Source: Acidimicrobiia bacterium (lineage in GTDB: Bacteria; Actinomycetota; Acidimicrobiia; Acidimicrobiales; Aldehydirespiratoraceae). Taken from it: 5,527 bases of DNA. The position numbers were made by a program, and so were the translations under genes. Below, piece after piece: positions 1 to 5,527 of this stretch. The stretch covers positions 1-5,527 of the forward strand of contig JAJDZO010000311.1 in assembly GCA_022824605.1 (NCBI GenBank), read 5' to 3'. The notes under the pieces were generated by a model, which searched no databases, was not told the origin of the DNA, and worked only from the letters and a program-made list of their open reading frames with translations. Positions within the stretch are counted from its first letter, which is position 1. Each line of letters starts with the position of its first letter.

Positions 1-1328
1 CTCACCAGTTGAGCGGTGGTGCCGGGGCGGGGGTGTAGGCAGTGCCGGGCTAGATGCGAAAGGCCGGTTGCGGTAGGCGTGACCTCGATCAGCTTCACCC
101 CGTCGTTGACGAGCCCGTGACGCAGCCGCAGGTACAGGGCGCCGAGTTCTTCCTTGGGGTCGGGGCCGATCAGCACCACGGTGCCGCCGGGGCGGCAGGC
201 ATCGTCGATGGTGGCCCTCGGAAGCCCCAAGATCATGGCCGGGTCGAGGCCGTCGCCGAGCTGGGCGTCCACATTGTCGGTGCCGATCACACCCTTGGCC
301 AGCTTGGCCCACATGTACTGGGCCTCGTTGGTGAGCCGGGCACCGCCCAGCACGGCCACCCGCTCGGGCGGAGCCTCACGCAGGGCGTCGGCGAGCCGAG
401 TGAGCGCCTCGCCCCATCCGGCGTCTTTCCAGCCCGAGCCCTCATCATCGGCGGCAAGCCTCATCGCCGGCGCCGAAAGGCGCTCTGGGCTGTTTAGTGC
501 CTCGAAGCCGAAGCGCTCCTTGTCCGACAGCCAGCCCCAGTTGACGGCGTCGGCGTCGGCGCCGAGCACCCGCAGCACCCGGTTGCGTGACGCCTGCACC
601 GCCACCCTGGCGCCCACGCTGTCGACCCAGGCGGTGGACAGCGTCTCGGTGAGGTCCCACGGCCTGGCCTTGAAGCGGTAGGGCTTGGCGGTGAGCGCGC
701 CCACCGGGCAGATCTGCACGGTGTTGCCCGAGAAGTATGAGACGAACGGCTCGTCGGTGAAGGTGTTGACCTCGGTGTGGTTGCCTCGGCCCATGAAGTG
801 GATGAGGGCGTCGCCGGCCACCTCATCGGCGAACCGGGTGCAACGGTCGCAGAGGATGCAGCGCTCACGGTCGAGGTAGACGGTCTCGCTGATGGGTATC
901 GGCTTGGAGAAGTGGCGCTTCTCCTCCACGAACCGGGTCTCGCCCGGACCGTAGGCCATGGTCTGATCCTGCAGGGGGCACTCGCCACCCTTGTCGCACA
1001 CCGGGCAGTCGAGCGGATGGTTGATCAGCAGGAACTCCAGCACCCCGTCCTGGGCCTTCTTGGTGACCTCGGACTCGGTAGACACCTTCATGCCCTCCGA
1101 AACCGGCACCATGCAAGAGGGTTGCAAGGCGAACCCCCGCCCAGTGTCGACCTCCACCAAACACATCCGGCACATCCCCACCGGACTCATGCGAGAGTGG
1201 TAACAGAACCGAGGTATGTAAGTCCCACCACGCTCACAAGCCGCAATCAGCATCTCACCCGGCGTAGCGCGAACCGCAACCCCGTCCACAGTGATCTCCA
1301 CAGTAACTTCGGACTCAATCGCGGTCAC
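1..1328 (-). CDS. nuoG: NADH-quinone oxidoreductase subunit G, N-terminal 442 codons (3' end beyond window)
   Basis: NuoG is the large iron-sulfur subunit of the cytoplasmic arm of complex I and carries electrons from NuoF's cluster N3 towards NuoI. Translating back from the left edge gives one uninterrupted frame. A [2Fe-2S] ferredoxin-like domain (about residues 8-85) has the N1b ligands C42, C53, C56 and C72. The next domain has the N5 ligands H104, C108, C111 and C117 (HPLDCPVC..GGEC). The N4 ligands are C157, C160, C163 and C207 (CILCDRC, ICPVG). From about residue 220 a molybdopterin-oxidoreductase-like domain begins and is cut by the window edge. Its usual N7 cysteines are absent. The GTG start is chosen because the ferredoxin domain begins a few residues later and a G-run lies 6 nt upstream; the frame stays open further upstream, so a longer form cannot be excluded. 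About 40% of the first 48 codons end in A or T, unlike the rest of the gene. NuoG of complex I is preferred over a formate dehydrogenase or hydrogenase subunit because it follows nuoB-F. Confidence 0.95.
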   Translation of the reverse strand, partial: MTAIESEVTVEITVDGVAVRATPGEMLIAACERGGTYIPRFCYHSRMSPVGMCRMCLVEVDTGRGFALQPSCMVPVSEGMKVSTESEVTKKAQDGVLEFLLINHPLDCPVCDKGGECPLQDQTMAYGPGETRFVEEKRHFSKPIPISETVYLDRERCILCDRCTRFADEVAGDALIHFMGRGNHTEVNTFTDEPFVSYFSGNTVQICPVGALTAKPYRFKARPWDLTETLSTAWVDSVGARVAVQASRNRVLRVLGADADAVNWGWLSDKERFGFEALNSPERLSAPAMRLAADDEGSGWKDAGWGEALTRLADALREAPPERVAVLGGARLTNEAQYMWAKLAKGVIGTDNVDAQLGDGLDPAMILGLPRATIDDACRPGGTVVLIGPDPKEELGALYLRLRHGLVNDGVKLIEVTPTATGLSHLARHCLHPRPGTTAQLV

Positions 1329-1334
1329 AGCACA

Positions 1335-1340
1335 CCCCCC
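1335..1340 (-). promoter_or_regulatory. Probable ribosome binding site of nuoG
   Basis: Six consecutive G on the minus strand lie 6 nt before the GTG at 1328. This is a usable, though not classic, Shine-Dalgarno match. It is the main support for starting nuoG at this GTG, since the frame is open further upstream. Confidence 0.45.
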
Positions 1341-1352
1341 AAGATCCAGCGC

Positions 1353-1417
1353 GATCCCCGTGGCCCGCACGACCCCCGAGGCCCGCACGGCCCCTGAGGC
1401 CTGCGCGATCCCCGAGG
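1353..1417. repeat. Imperfect 18-bp tandem repeat in the nuoF-nuoG spacer, about 3.6 copies
   Basis: On the plus strand the units are GATCCCCGTGGCCCGCAC (1353), GACCCCCGAGGCCCGCAC (1371), GGCCCCTGAGGCCTGCGC (1389) and a partial GATCCCCGAGG (1407). Units 1 and 2 match at 16 of 18 positions and units 2 and 3 at 14 of 18. The 12-mer GCGCGATCCCCG occurs exactly at 1349 and 1403, so the two ends of the array are nearly identical. Because 18 is a multiple of three, the repeat reads as a six-residue Gly-Pro-Arg-Gly-Ser-(Cys/Arg) unit on the minus strand. It looks like a small minisatellite; no function is evident. Confidence 0.75.
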
Positions 1418-1521
1418 GAGGGGGGTGGCGGCGAGTCGGACCGACCGACGAATAGGGCGAAGCCCGTGTCGGCCGGGCCGAGCTCGGCGACAAAACCCCC
1501 CGACCGGACGACGCGCGCCAG

Positions 1522-2937
1522 TCACGCCGGTGCTCCTGCAGCCGCGACGGCAAGCGGGATCGGATCCCGCCGGGTGATCTTGGCCTCGTACTCGTGGCGG
1601 AACCGGCGGATGGTCGACACCACCGGAGCCACCGCCGACGGCCCGAGCGGGCAGATGGTGGTCTGACGGGGCGGGAACGGCACCGCTTCGAGCCCATCGT
1701 GAGCGGCTACCGGGTAGGGGCCGGGGCTGATGTTGTCGCCGATGTCGAGCAGCAGGTCGATGTCGGAGGGGCGACCGTCGCCGTCGAGGATGCGGCGCAG
1801 TATCTGCTCGAGCCAGGTGGTGCCCTCACGGCACGGGGTGCATTTGCCGCACGACTCTCGGGCGAAGAACTTCACCACCCGCCAGGCGGCCTTCACGGCG
1901 TCGGTGGTGTCGTCCATGATCACGATGGCTCCTGATCCGAGCATCGATCCGGCGGCGCCCACCGGCCGGGCCTCCAACGGCAGGTCGAGGTGCTCGGCGA
2001 AGAACCAGGGAGCGGAGCCCCCGCCGGGGATGAACATCTTGAGCTCGCGGCCGTCGCGGATCCCTTGGCAGAAGTTGTCGCCGTAGATCAACTCGCGGAA
2101 GGTGGTGACGCCGTGCTCGACCTCGTACACGCCGGGACGGCGCAGGTGGCCTGAGACCGCGAACATCCGGGTGCCAGGCGAGGTCTCCGAGCCGTGCTTG
2201 CGGTAGGCCTCGGCGCCGTGGACCATGATCGGCGGCAGGTTGGAGAGGGTCTCCACGTTGTTGACGATGGTCGGCTGGCCGTACAGACCCACCGCCGCCG
2301 GGAAGTAGGGGGGCTTGAGGCGGGGCATCCCCCGGCGGCCCTCCAGGCTCTCGATCAGCGCCGTCTCCTCGCCCACGATGTAGGCGCCCGCGCCCCACGC
2401 CATGACGATGTCCACCGAGAAGTCGCTCCCGCAGATGCCGCGGCCCACATAGCCGGCCGCGTAGGCGTCGTTGAGGGCGGCGGCGATGCGCTCCTGGGCC
2501 AGAGCCATCTCGCCTCGCACGTACAGGAAGCACTGCTGCAGCCCCAGCGCGTAGCAGGCGATCAGGCACCCCTCGATGAGCTGGTGTGGGTCGCGCTCCA
2601 TGAGCAGGCGGTCCTTGTAGGTGCCCGGCTCACTCTCGTCGCCGTTGACGACCAGGTAGTAGGGGTGCTTGCCCGGCGGCAGGAAGCCCCATTTCACGCC
2701 CGCGGGGAATCCGGCGCCGCCCCGTCCCAGCAGGGTGGCGGCCCGAACCTCGTCGTGCACTGCGCCCGGTGCCATCTCCAGCGCCGCCCGGAGCCCCTCA
2801 TAGCCGCCGGTCGCCTCGTAGCGGGCCAGCGTGAAGGAGTCCTCGTGAACGAACCGGCGTGTGATGAGCTTCGGGCCGTCGTTGAGCACATAACCAGGCG
2901 CATGCGCGATGTAGCCGTCGGCGGTGCGTGCCTGCAT
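1522..2937 (-). CDS. nuoF: NADH-quinone oxidoreductase subunit F (NADH- and FMN-binding, 471 aa)
   Basis: NuoF is the entry point of complex I: it oxidises NADH, passes a hydride to FMN and feeds cluster N3. The FMN-site glycine motif is at residues 71-83 (GRGGAGFPAGVKW) and NGDESEPGTYKDR follows at 98-110. The conserved YIVGEETALIESLEG stretch lies at 186-200. The N3 [4Fe-4S] ligands are C363, C366 and C369 (SCGKCTPCR) and C429 (TTICPLG), all intact. The start is the ATG whose A is also the last base of the nuoE stop (TGATG), with GGAAAGG 10 nt upstream. The frame is open a further 118 codons upstream, but that stretch lies over nuoE and has no NuoF character. Length is normal to slightly long; the excess lies in a Pro/Gly-rich insertion at about residues 403-426 just before the fourth N3 cysteine. 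The C-terminus ends in an Ala-rich tail. Confidence 0.97.
   Translation of the reverse strand: MQARTADGYIAHAPGYVLNDGPKLITRRFVHEDSFTLARYEATGGYEGLRAALEMAPGAVHDEVRAATLLGRGGAGFPAGVKWGFLPPGKHPYYLVVNGDESEPGTYKDRLLMERDPHQLIEGCLIACYALGLQQCFLYVRGEMALAQERIAAALNDAYAAGYVGRGICGSDFSVDIVMAWGAGAYIVGEETALIESLEGRRGMPRLKPPYFPAAVGLYGQPTIVNNVETLSNLPPIMVHGAEAYRKHGSETSPGTRMFAVSGHLRRPGVYEVEHGVTTFRELIYGDNFCQGIRDGRELKMFIPGGGSAPWFFAEHLDLPLEARPVGAAGSMLGSGAIVIMDDTTDAVKAAWRVVKFFARESCGKCTPCREGTTWLEQILRRILDGDGRPSDIDLLLDIGDNISPGPYPVAAHDGLEAVPFPPRQTTICPLGPSAVAPVVSTIRRFRHEYEAKITRRDPIPLAVAAAGAPA
1533..1537 (-). promoter_or_regulatory. Shine-Dalgarno-like AGGAG at the end of nuoF
   Basis: AGGAG on the minus strand, inside the last codons of nuoF, is 7 nt upstream of the GTG at 1525 that opens the 66-codon spacer frame. 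The spacing is ideal for initiation. It could equally be a chance result of the Ala-Gly-Ala codons at the NuoF C-terminus. Confidence 0.3.
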
Positions 2938-3545
2938 CACCCGGCCGCCTTTCCAGATTGCAGCCAGACCGGCTCTTCGCGGGCCTGTTCCGGCGGGACG
3001 ACCCCGGCCATGCGCTCGGCGGGGATCGCCTGCCTCACAGTGGACAGTGCGCCGTGGTGGGGGATGTCGAGGCGGTCGGCTCGAAGATCGTCGACGAGCC
3101 GGTCGAAGTCGTCGGTGCTCACCCGTCCCCGGTAGCGATAGTTGACCTGCAGGCAGGGGGCCTCGGTGCAGGCCGCGATGCACTCCACCTCCTCCACGGT
3201 GATCTTCCCGTCCTCGGTGGTGCCACCCACCTCCACCCCCAGCGACGACGCCGCGTGCTCGAGCAGTTCCTCGCCGCCCCACAGCAAGCACGAGATGTTG
3301 GTGCAGACGTTCACCAGGTAGGTCCCGACCGGCTCGAAGCGGAACATCTCATAGAAGCCGGCCGTGCCCTTCACCTCAGCCGGGGTGGCCCCCACCAGTT
3401 CGCCGACACGCCGCATAGCGTCTGCGGTGAGGTACCCGTCCTGCTCCTGAGCGAGATGCAGCAGCGGGATCAACGCCGAACGGGGCCGAGGAAACCAGCC
3501 GATGATCTCAGCAGCCCGCGCCTCGTTCGCAGCACTAAGCGTCAC
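2937..3545 (-). CDS. nuoE: NADH-quinone oxidoreductase subunit E (24 kDa-type [2Fe-2S] protein, 202 aa)
   Basis: NuoE is the thioredoxin-like [2Fe-2S] subunit that pairs with NuoF in the NADH dehydrogenase module; its cluster N1a lies near FMN on the side away from the main electron wire. An N-terminal helical part (about 1-68, with the conserved PAEVKGTAGFYEMF near 55-68) is followed by the thioredoxin-like fold. The N1a ligands are C81 and C86 (CTNISC) and C122 and C126 (CIAAC), in the family's C-x4-C and C-x3-C pattern. The start is a GTG overlapping the nuoD stop as GTGA, with GAGG 7 nt upstream inside nuoD. After the fold, residues from about 158 to 202 form a Pro/Ala/Glu-containing tail that short NuoE proteins such as E. 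coli's (about 166 residues) lack; longer actinobacterial NuoE proteins are known. Context with nuoD and nuoF excludes a stand-alone hydrogenase or formate dehydrogenase diaphorase. Confidence 0.96.
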   Translation of the reverse strand: MTLSAANEARAAEIIGWFPRPRSALIPLLHLAQEQDGYLTADAMRRVGELVGATPAEVKGTAGFYEMFRFEPVGTYLVNVCTNISCLLWGGEELLEHAASSLGVEVGGTTEDGKITVEEVECIAACTEAPCLQVNYRYRGRVSTDDFDRLVDDLRADRLDIPHHGALSTVRQAIPAERMAGVVPPEQAREEPVWLQSGKAAG

Positions 3546-4873
3546 CGGTCGACCTCGCCCATGATCGGATCGACCGAGGAGATGATGGCCACGCCGTCGG
3601 CGATGAGCCCATCCTGCATCAGATGCGGCAGGGTCTGGAGGTTCACGAAGCTAGGCGCCCGCACATGCACCCGGTACGGCACCGACGTGCCGTCACTCAC
3701 CAGGTACACGCCGAGTTCGCCCCGGGGTGACTCCACCGCGGCGTAGGCCTCGCCGGGCGGAACCTTGAAACCCTCGGTGAAGATCTTGAAGTGGTGGATC
3801 AGCGCCTCCATCGATTCGTCGATGCGGGCCCGGGGCGGCGGCGTCACCTTCTTGTCCTGGATCCGGTAGTCGCCCGAGGGCATGGCGTCGATGATCTGGG
3901 TGACGATGCGCAGCGACTCGCGGATCTCGTTGAGACGTATCGCGTACCGGTCGTAGCAGTCTCCGTGAGTGCCGACGATGACGTCGAAGTCCACTTGGTC
4001 GTAGCACAGGTAGGGCTCGTCGCGCCGAAGGTCCCAGGCCATGCCGGTACCCCGCAGTATCGGGCCGGTGGCACCCAGCGCGACAGCCTCGGCGGTGTCG
4101 ATGATGCCCACCCCTTGGAGCCGTTCGCGCCAGATGGGCTGGCCCGTCAGCAGCGTGTCGTACTCGACGAGGCGGGGCTCGATCATCTCGATCAGCCCGG
4201 CCACGTCGGAGCGCCAGTCGGCGGGCAGATCGGCGGCCACCCCTCCGGGCCGGATGTAGTTGTGGTTCATCCGCAGTCCGGTGACCTTCTCGAAGAAGCG
4301 CAGCACCTCCTCGCGCTCGCGCCACCCGTAGATCATCATCGACACCGCGCCGAGGTCCATGCCGTTGGTGGCCATGAACAGCAGGTGCGAACTCACCCGG
4401 TTGAGCTCGCACATCAGCATCCGGATCCAGGTGGCCCGCTCGGGCACGTCGATGCCCAGCAGACGCTCGGTGGCCAGCGAGAACGCCAACTCGTTGAACA
4501 GCGGGGAGGCGTAGTCCATGCGGGTGACGTTGGTGCCGCCCTGCAGGTAGGTGAGGTTCTCGCCGGTCTTCTCCATGCCGGTGTGGAGGTAGCCGATGAC
4601 CGGCTTGGAGCGCAGCACCGTCTCGCCCGACAGCTCCAGCATGAGCCGCAGCACACCGTGGGTCGACGGATGCGACGGCCCCATGTTCAACAGCACCAGT
4701 TCGTCGTCACCGGGGTCGTCGGGGTCGCCGCCGATCTCCGCGGCCTCGAACTCGGACATGCGCAGCACCGCGGACGGCTCGCGCCGGCTGACCCGTTCCG
4801 CGCCCGCCGCAGGCCCGGCGACCGGCGGCGCGTCGGTGGCCTCTGGGGCGGCAACGGTGTCGGCGATGCTCAT
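3542..4873 (-). CDS. nuoD: NADH-quinone oxidoreductase subunit D (49 kDa-type, quinone-site subunit, 443 aa)
   Basis: NuoD forms, with NuoB, the quinone reduction chamber at the base of the peripheral arm. It belongs to the family related to [NiFe]-hydrogenase large subunits but has lost the metal site. The N-terminal signature GPSHPSTHGVLR begins at residue 65; H72 and Y121 (RMDY) align with the two residues that hold the quinone headgroup in the Thermus subunit, His38 and Tyr87. IGYLHTGMEKT (93-103), MNHNYIRPGG (202-211), MEALIHHFK (355-363) and the C-terminal SVDPIMGEVDR are also typical. About 58 residues precede the conserved domain: an Ala/Pro-rich segment, then an acidic one (GGDPDDPGDDE, 48-58). 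A shorter start at M39 (ATG at 4759) is possible. Neither start has a good ribosome binding site; the first is preferred because it lies 10 nt after nuoC, which suits coupling by terminating ribosomes. Confidence 0.97.
   Translation of the reverse strand: MSIADTVAAPEATDAPPVAGPAAGAERVSRREPSAVLRMSEFEAAEIGGDPDDPGDDELVLLNMGPSHPSTHGVLRLMLELSGETVLRSKPVIGYLHTGMEKTGENLTYLQGGTNVTRMDYASPLFNELAFSLATERLLGIDVPERATWIRMLMCELNRVSSHLLFMATNGMDLGAVSMMIYGWREREEVLRFFEKVTGLRMNHNYIRPGGVAADLPADWRSDVAGLIEMIEPRLVEYDTLLTGQPIWRERLQGVGIIDTAEAVALGATGPILRGTGMAWDLRRDEPYLCYDQVDFDVIVGTHGDCYDRYAIRLNEIRESLRIVTQIIDAMPSGDYRIQDKKVTPPPRARIDESMEALIHHFKIFTEGFKVPPGEAYAAVESPRGELGVYLVSDGTSVPYRVHVRAPSFVNLQTLPHLMQDGLIADGVAIISSVDPIMGEVDR
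3553..3556 (-). promoter_or_regulatory. Ribosome binding site of nuoE inside nuoD
   Basis: GAGG, within a longer GGGCGAGG, lies 7 nt upstream of the GTG at 3545 and inside the last codons of nuoD. Together with the GTGA stop-start overlap it supports the GTG start and translational coupling of nuoD and nuoE. Confidence 0.6.
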
Positions 4874-4883
4874 GGCGGCGGCG

Positions 4884-5426
4884 TCACCGGGTGTTGGAGG
4901 CGGCCTTGAACTGCACCGGTATCTGGCCGCTGTCGTAGTCCTTGCGGAGCGGATGCCCCGTCCAGTCCTCCGGCATCAGGATCCGGGAAGGGTCGGGGTG
5001 ACCCTCGAAGACGATGCCGAACATGTCATGAACCTCGCGTTCGAGGCTCTCGGCGCCCGGCCACAGGTCGAACAGCGTGGGCAGGGTCGCATCGTCGGCC
5101 GGTACCTGCACTCGCATGCGCAGACGCTCGCGGCGAGCGTGCGACATCAGGCCGGCCACCACCTCGAAGCGCTCCGGCTGCACTCCCGGCGGCAGGGACC
5201 GGTCGGCGCGGTAGGTCAGGTAGTCGACGGCGGTGAGGTCGAGCAGCTGATCGAAACCGTCGGCTCGGGCGGTGGCGGCCACGCCGAACCAGCGATCCCT
5301 CGACGGGTGCAGCACCGCCTGGCCTCTGGAGGGCCCTTCCGCGCCGGCAAGCGCCCCGTAGCGCTCGGCCACACCACCGGTGTCGGCCGTGCTGCCGCTG
5401 TCATCGGTGCCGGAAGTCTCAGCCAT
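4884..5426 (-). CDS. nuoC: NADH-quinone oxidoreductase subunit C (30 kDa-type, 180 aa)
   Basis: NuoC is a cofactor-free structural subunit that packs against NuoD and NuoB in the connecting part of the peripheral arm. The 30 kDa-subunit signature is at residues 128-164: LEREVHDMFGIVFEGHP, then RILMPEDWTGHPLRKDY. The domain begins near residue 34; the first 30 or so residues are a Ser/Gly/Thr-rich tail that is probably disordered. The ATG start has AAGG 7 nt upstream, overlapping the stop of the preceding gene, with 10 nt between the two genes. Length is in the usual range for a separate NuoC. nuoD is a separate gene, so this is not the fused NuoCD of E. coli and its relatives. Confidence 0.96.
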   Translation of the reverse strand: MAETSGTDDSGSTADTGGVAERYGALAGAEGPSRGQAVLHPSRDRWFGVAATARADGFDQLLDLTAVDYLTYRADRSLPPGVQPERFEVVAGLMSHARRERLRMRVQVPADDATLPTLFDLWPGAESLEREVHDMFGIVFEGHPDPSRILMPEDWTGHPLRKDYDSGQIPVQFKAASNTR

Positions 5427-5436
5427 GGGTGTGCCT

Positions 5437-5527
5437 TCAGCCCTGCCGGGGCTTGATTGTGGCCGCGGCGGTCTGGCCGTCGAGCTGCTGAACGACGACG
5501 CCGGCGCCGCCGGTGTCGCCCTCGGCC
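5437..5527 (-). CDS. nuoB: Probable C-terminal end of NADH-quinone oxidoreductase subunit B (5' part beyond window)
   Basis: An open minus-strand frame enters from the right edge and stops with TGA 10 nt before nuoC. It gives 29 residues plus a partial codon. They are low in complexity, with Gly/Ala-rich GDTGGAG, then VVVQQLDGQTAAA, ending KPRQG. The conserved part of NuoB, which holds the N2 cluster ligands, lies outside the window, so the name rests on the standard nuoA-B-C-D order and tight spacing. The tail itself carries no family signature. Another upstream gene is possible but less likely. Confidence 0.65.
   Translation of the reverse strand, partial: AEGDTGGAGVVVQQLDGQTAAATIKPRQG

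Larger units (their letters stand above)
1325..1525 (-). other. Candidate 66-codon reading frame filling the nuoF-nuoG gap
   Basis: A GTG-initiated frame starts within the nuoF stop (GTGA overlap at 1522-1525) and ends with a TGA that overlaps the nuoG GTG (GTGA at 1325-1328). AGGAG lies 7 nt before its start, the best ribosome binding match in the window. The predicted product is very basic and of low complexity, with about 16 Arg, 13 Gly and 9 Pro in 66 residues, and its C-terminal half is built from the 18-bp repeat. About 30% of its codons end in A or T, which is weak support for selection as protein. No family is recognised. It may be a real small protein, an upstream translation-coupling device, a vestige of a longer nuoG start broken by an indel, or a chance open frame in GC-rich DNA. 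Chance remains the most likely explanation. Confidence 0.25.

Noticed and set aside
777..1397. 206-codon plus-strand frame covering the nuoG start and the repeat
   Set aside because: It is antisense to the cysteine-rich nuoG N-terminus, whose ligand motifs are certain, and it shows no domain of its own.
1412..1430. G-rich run on the plus strand considered as a G-quadruplex
   Set aside because: Only GGGA plus one long G-run and isolated GG pairs are present; four spaced G-triplets are not clearly available.
1477..1488. Perfect 12-bp palindrome GCCGAGCTCGGC in the nuoF-nuoG spacer, considered as a terminator or operator
   Set aside because: It has no loop and no following T-run on the minus strand, and such palindromes arise by chance in GC-rich DNA. 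A terminator inside this operon would also be unexpected.
2938..3291. 118-codon upstream extension of the NuoF frame
   Set aside because: It overlaps nuoE in another frame, reads as Arg/Gly-rich low-complexity sequence, and the ATG at 2937 coincides with the nuoE stop and the true NuoF N-terminus.
1..3545. nuoEFG as a formate dehydrogenase or bidirectional hydrogenase diaphorase module
   Set aside because: The genes directly follow nuoC and nuoD with overlaps, and NuoD has the quinone-site signature of complex I with no nickel-binding cysteine pairs of hydrogenases.
3791..4909. 372-codon plus-strand frame opposite nuoD
   Set aside because: It mirrors the codon pattern of the GC-rich nuoD gene, is rich in His, Val and Gly without a recognisable domain, and lies wholly over a firm gene. 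The same holds for the 313-codon plus-strand frame at 2194-3135 opposite nuoF/nuoE and for the others.

Overview
The window is the middle of a bacterial respiratory complex I (NADH:quinone oxidoreductase) operon, read entirely on the minus strand. In transcription order (right to left) it holds the 3' end of a gene that is probably nuoB, then complete nuoC, nuoD, nuoE and nuoF, and the first 442 codons of nuoG, which runs off the left edge. High GC content, GTG starts, tightly packed genes and the sequence style of the subunits suggest a high-GC actinobacterium, possibly an Acidimicrobiia-type lineage. That placement is inference and would need a tree.

Layout: 5437-5527 nuoB tail; 4884-5426 nuoC; 3542-4873 nuoD; 2937-3545 nuoE; 1522-2937 nuoF; 1-1328 nuoG. 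Four junctions are tight: 10 nt between nuoB and nuoC, 10 nt between nuoC and nuoD, a 4-nt GTGA overlap of nuoD and nuoE, and a 1-nt TGATG overlap of nuoE and nuoF. The exception is nuoF-nuoG, separated by 193 nt that hold an 18-bp tandem repeat and a 66-codon reading frame that fits exactly between the two genes. No promoter, terminator, RNA gene or mobile element is seen, and no gene-free stretch exceeds 300 bases.

The genes encode most of the peripheral arm. NuoF binds NADH, FMN and cluster N3. NuoE carries N1a. NuoG carries N1b, N4 and N5 and passes electrons on towards NuoI and NuoB (N6a/b and N2). NuoC and NuoD form the connecting domain, with the quinone headgroup site in NuoD. All expected iron-sulfur ligands for N1a, N3, N1b, N4 and N5 are present. 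The four cysteines of the extra bacterial cluster N7 in NuoG are all missing.

This is a mostly ordinary housekeeping operon. The points worth a second look are the loss of N7, an insertion in NuoF beside the last N3 ligand, the unusual nuoF-nuoG spacer, and a local change in codon use around the nuoG start. I see no sign of a new defence, mobile or biosynthetic system.
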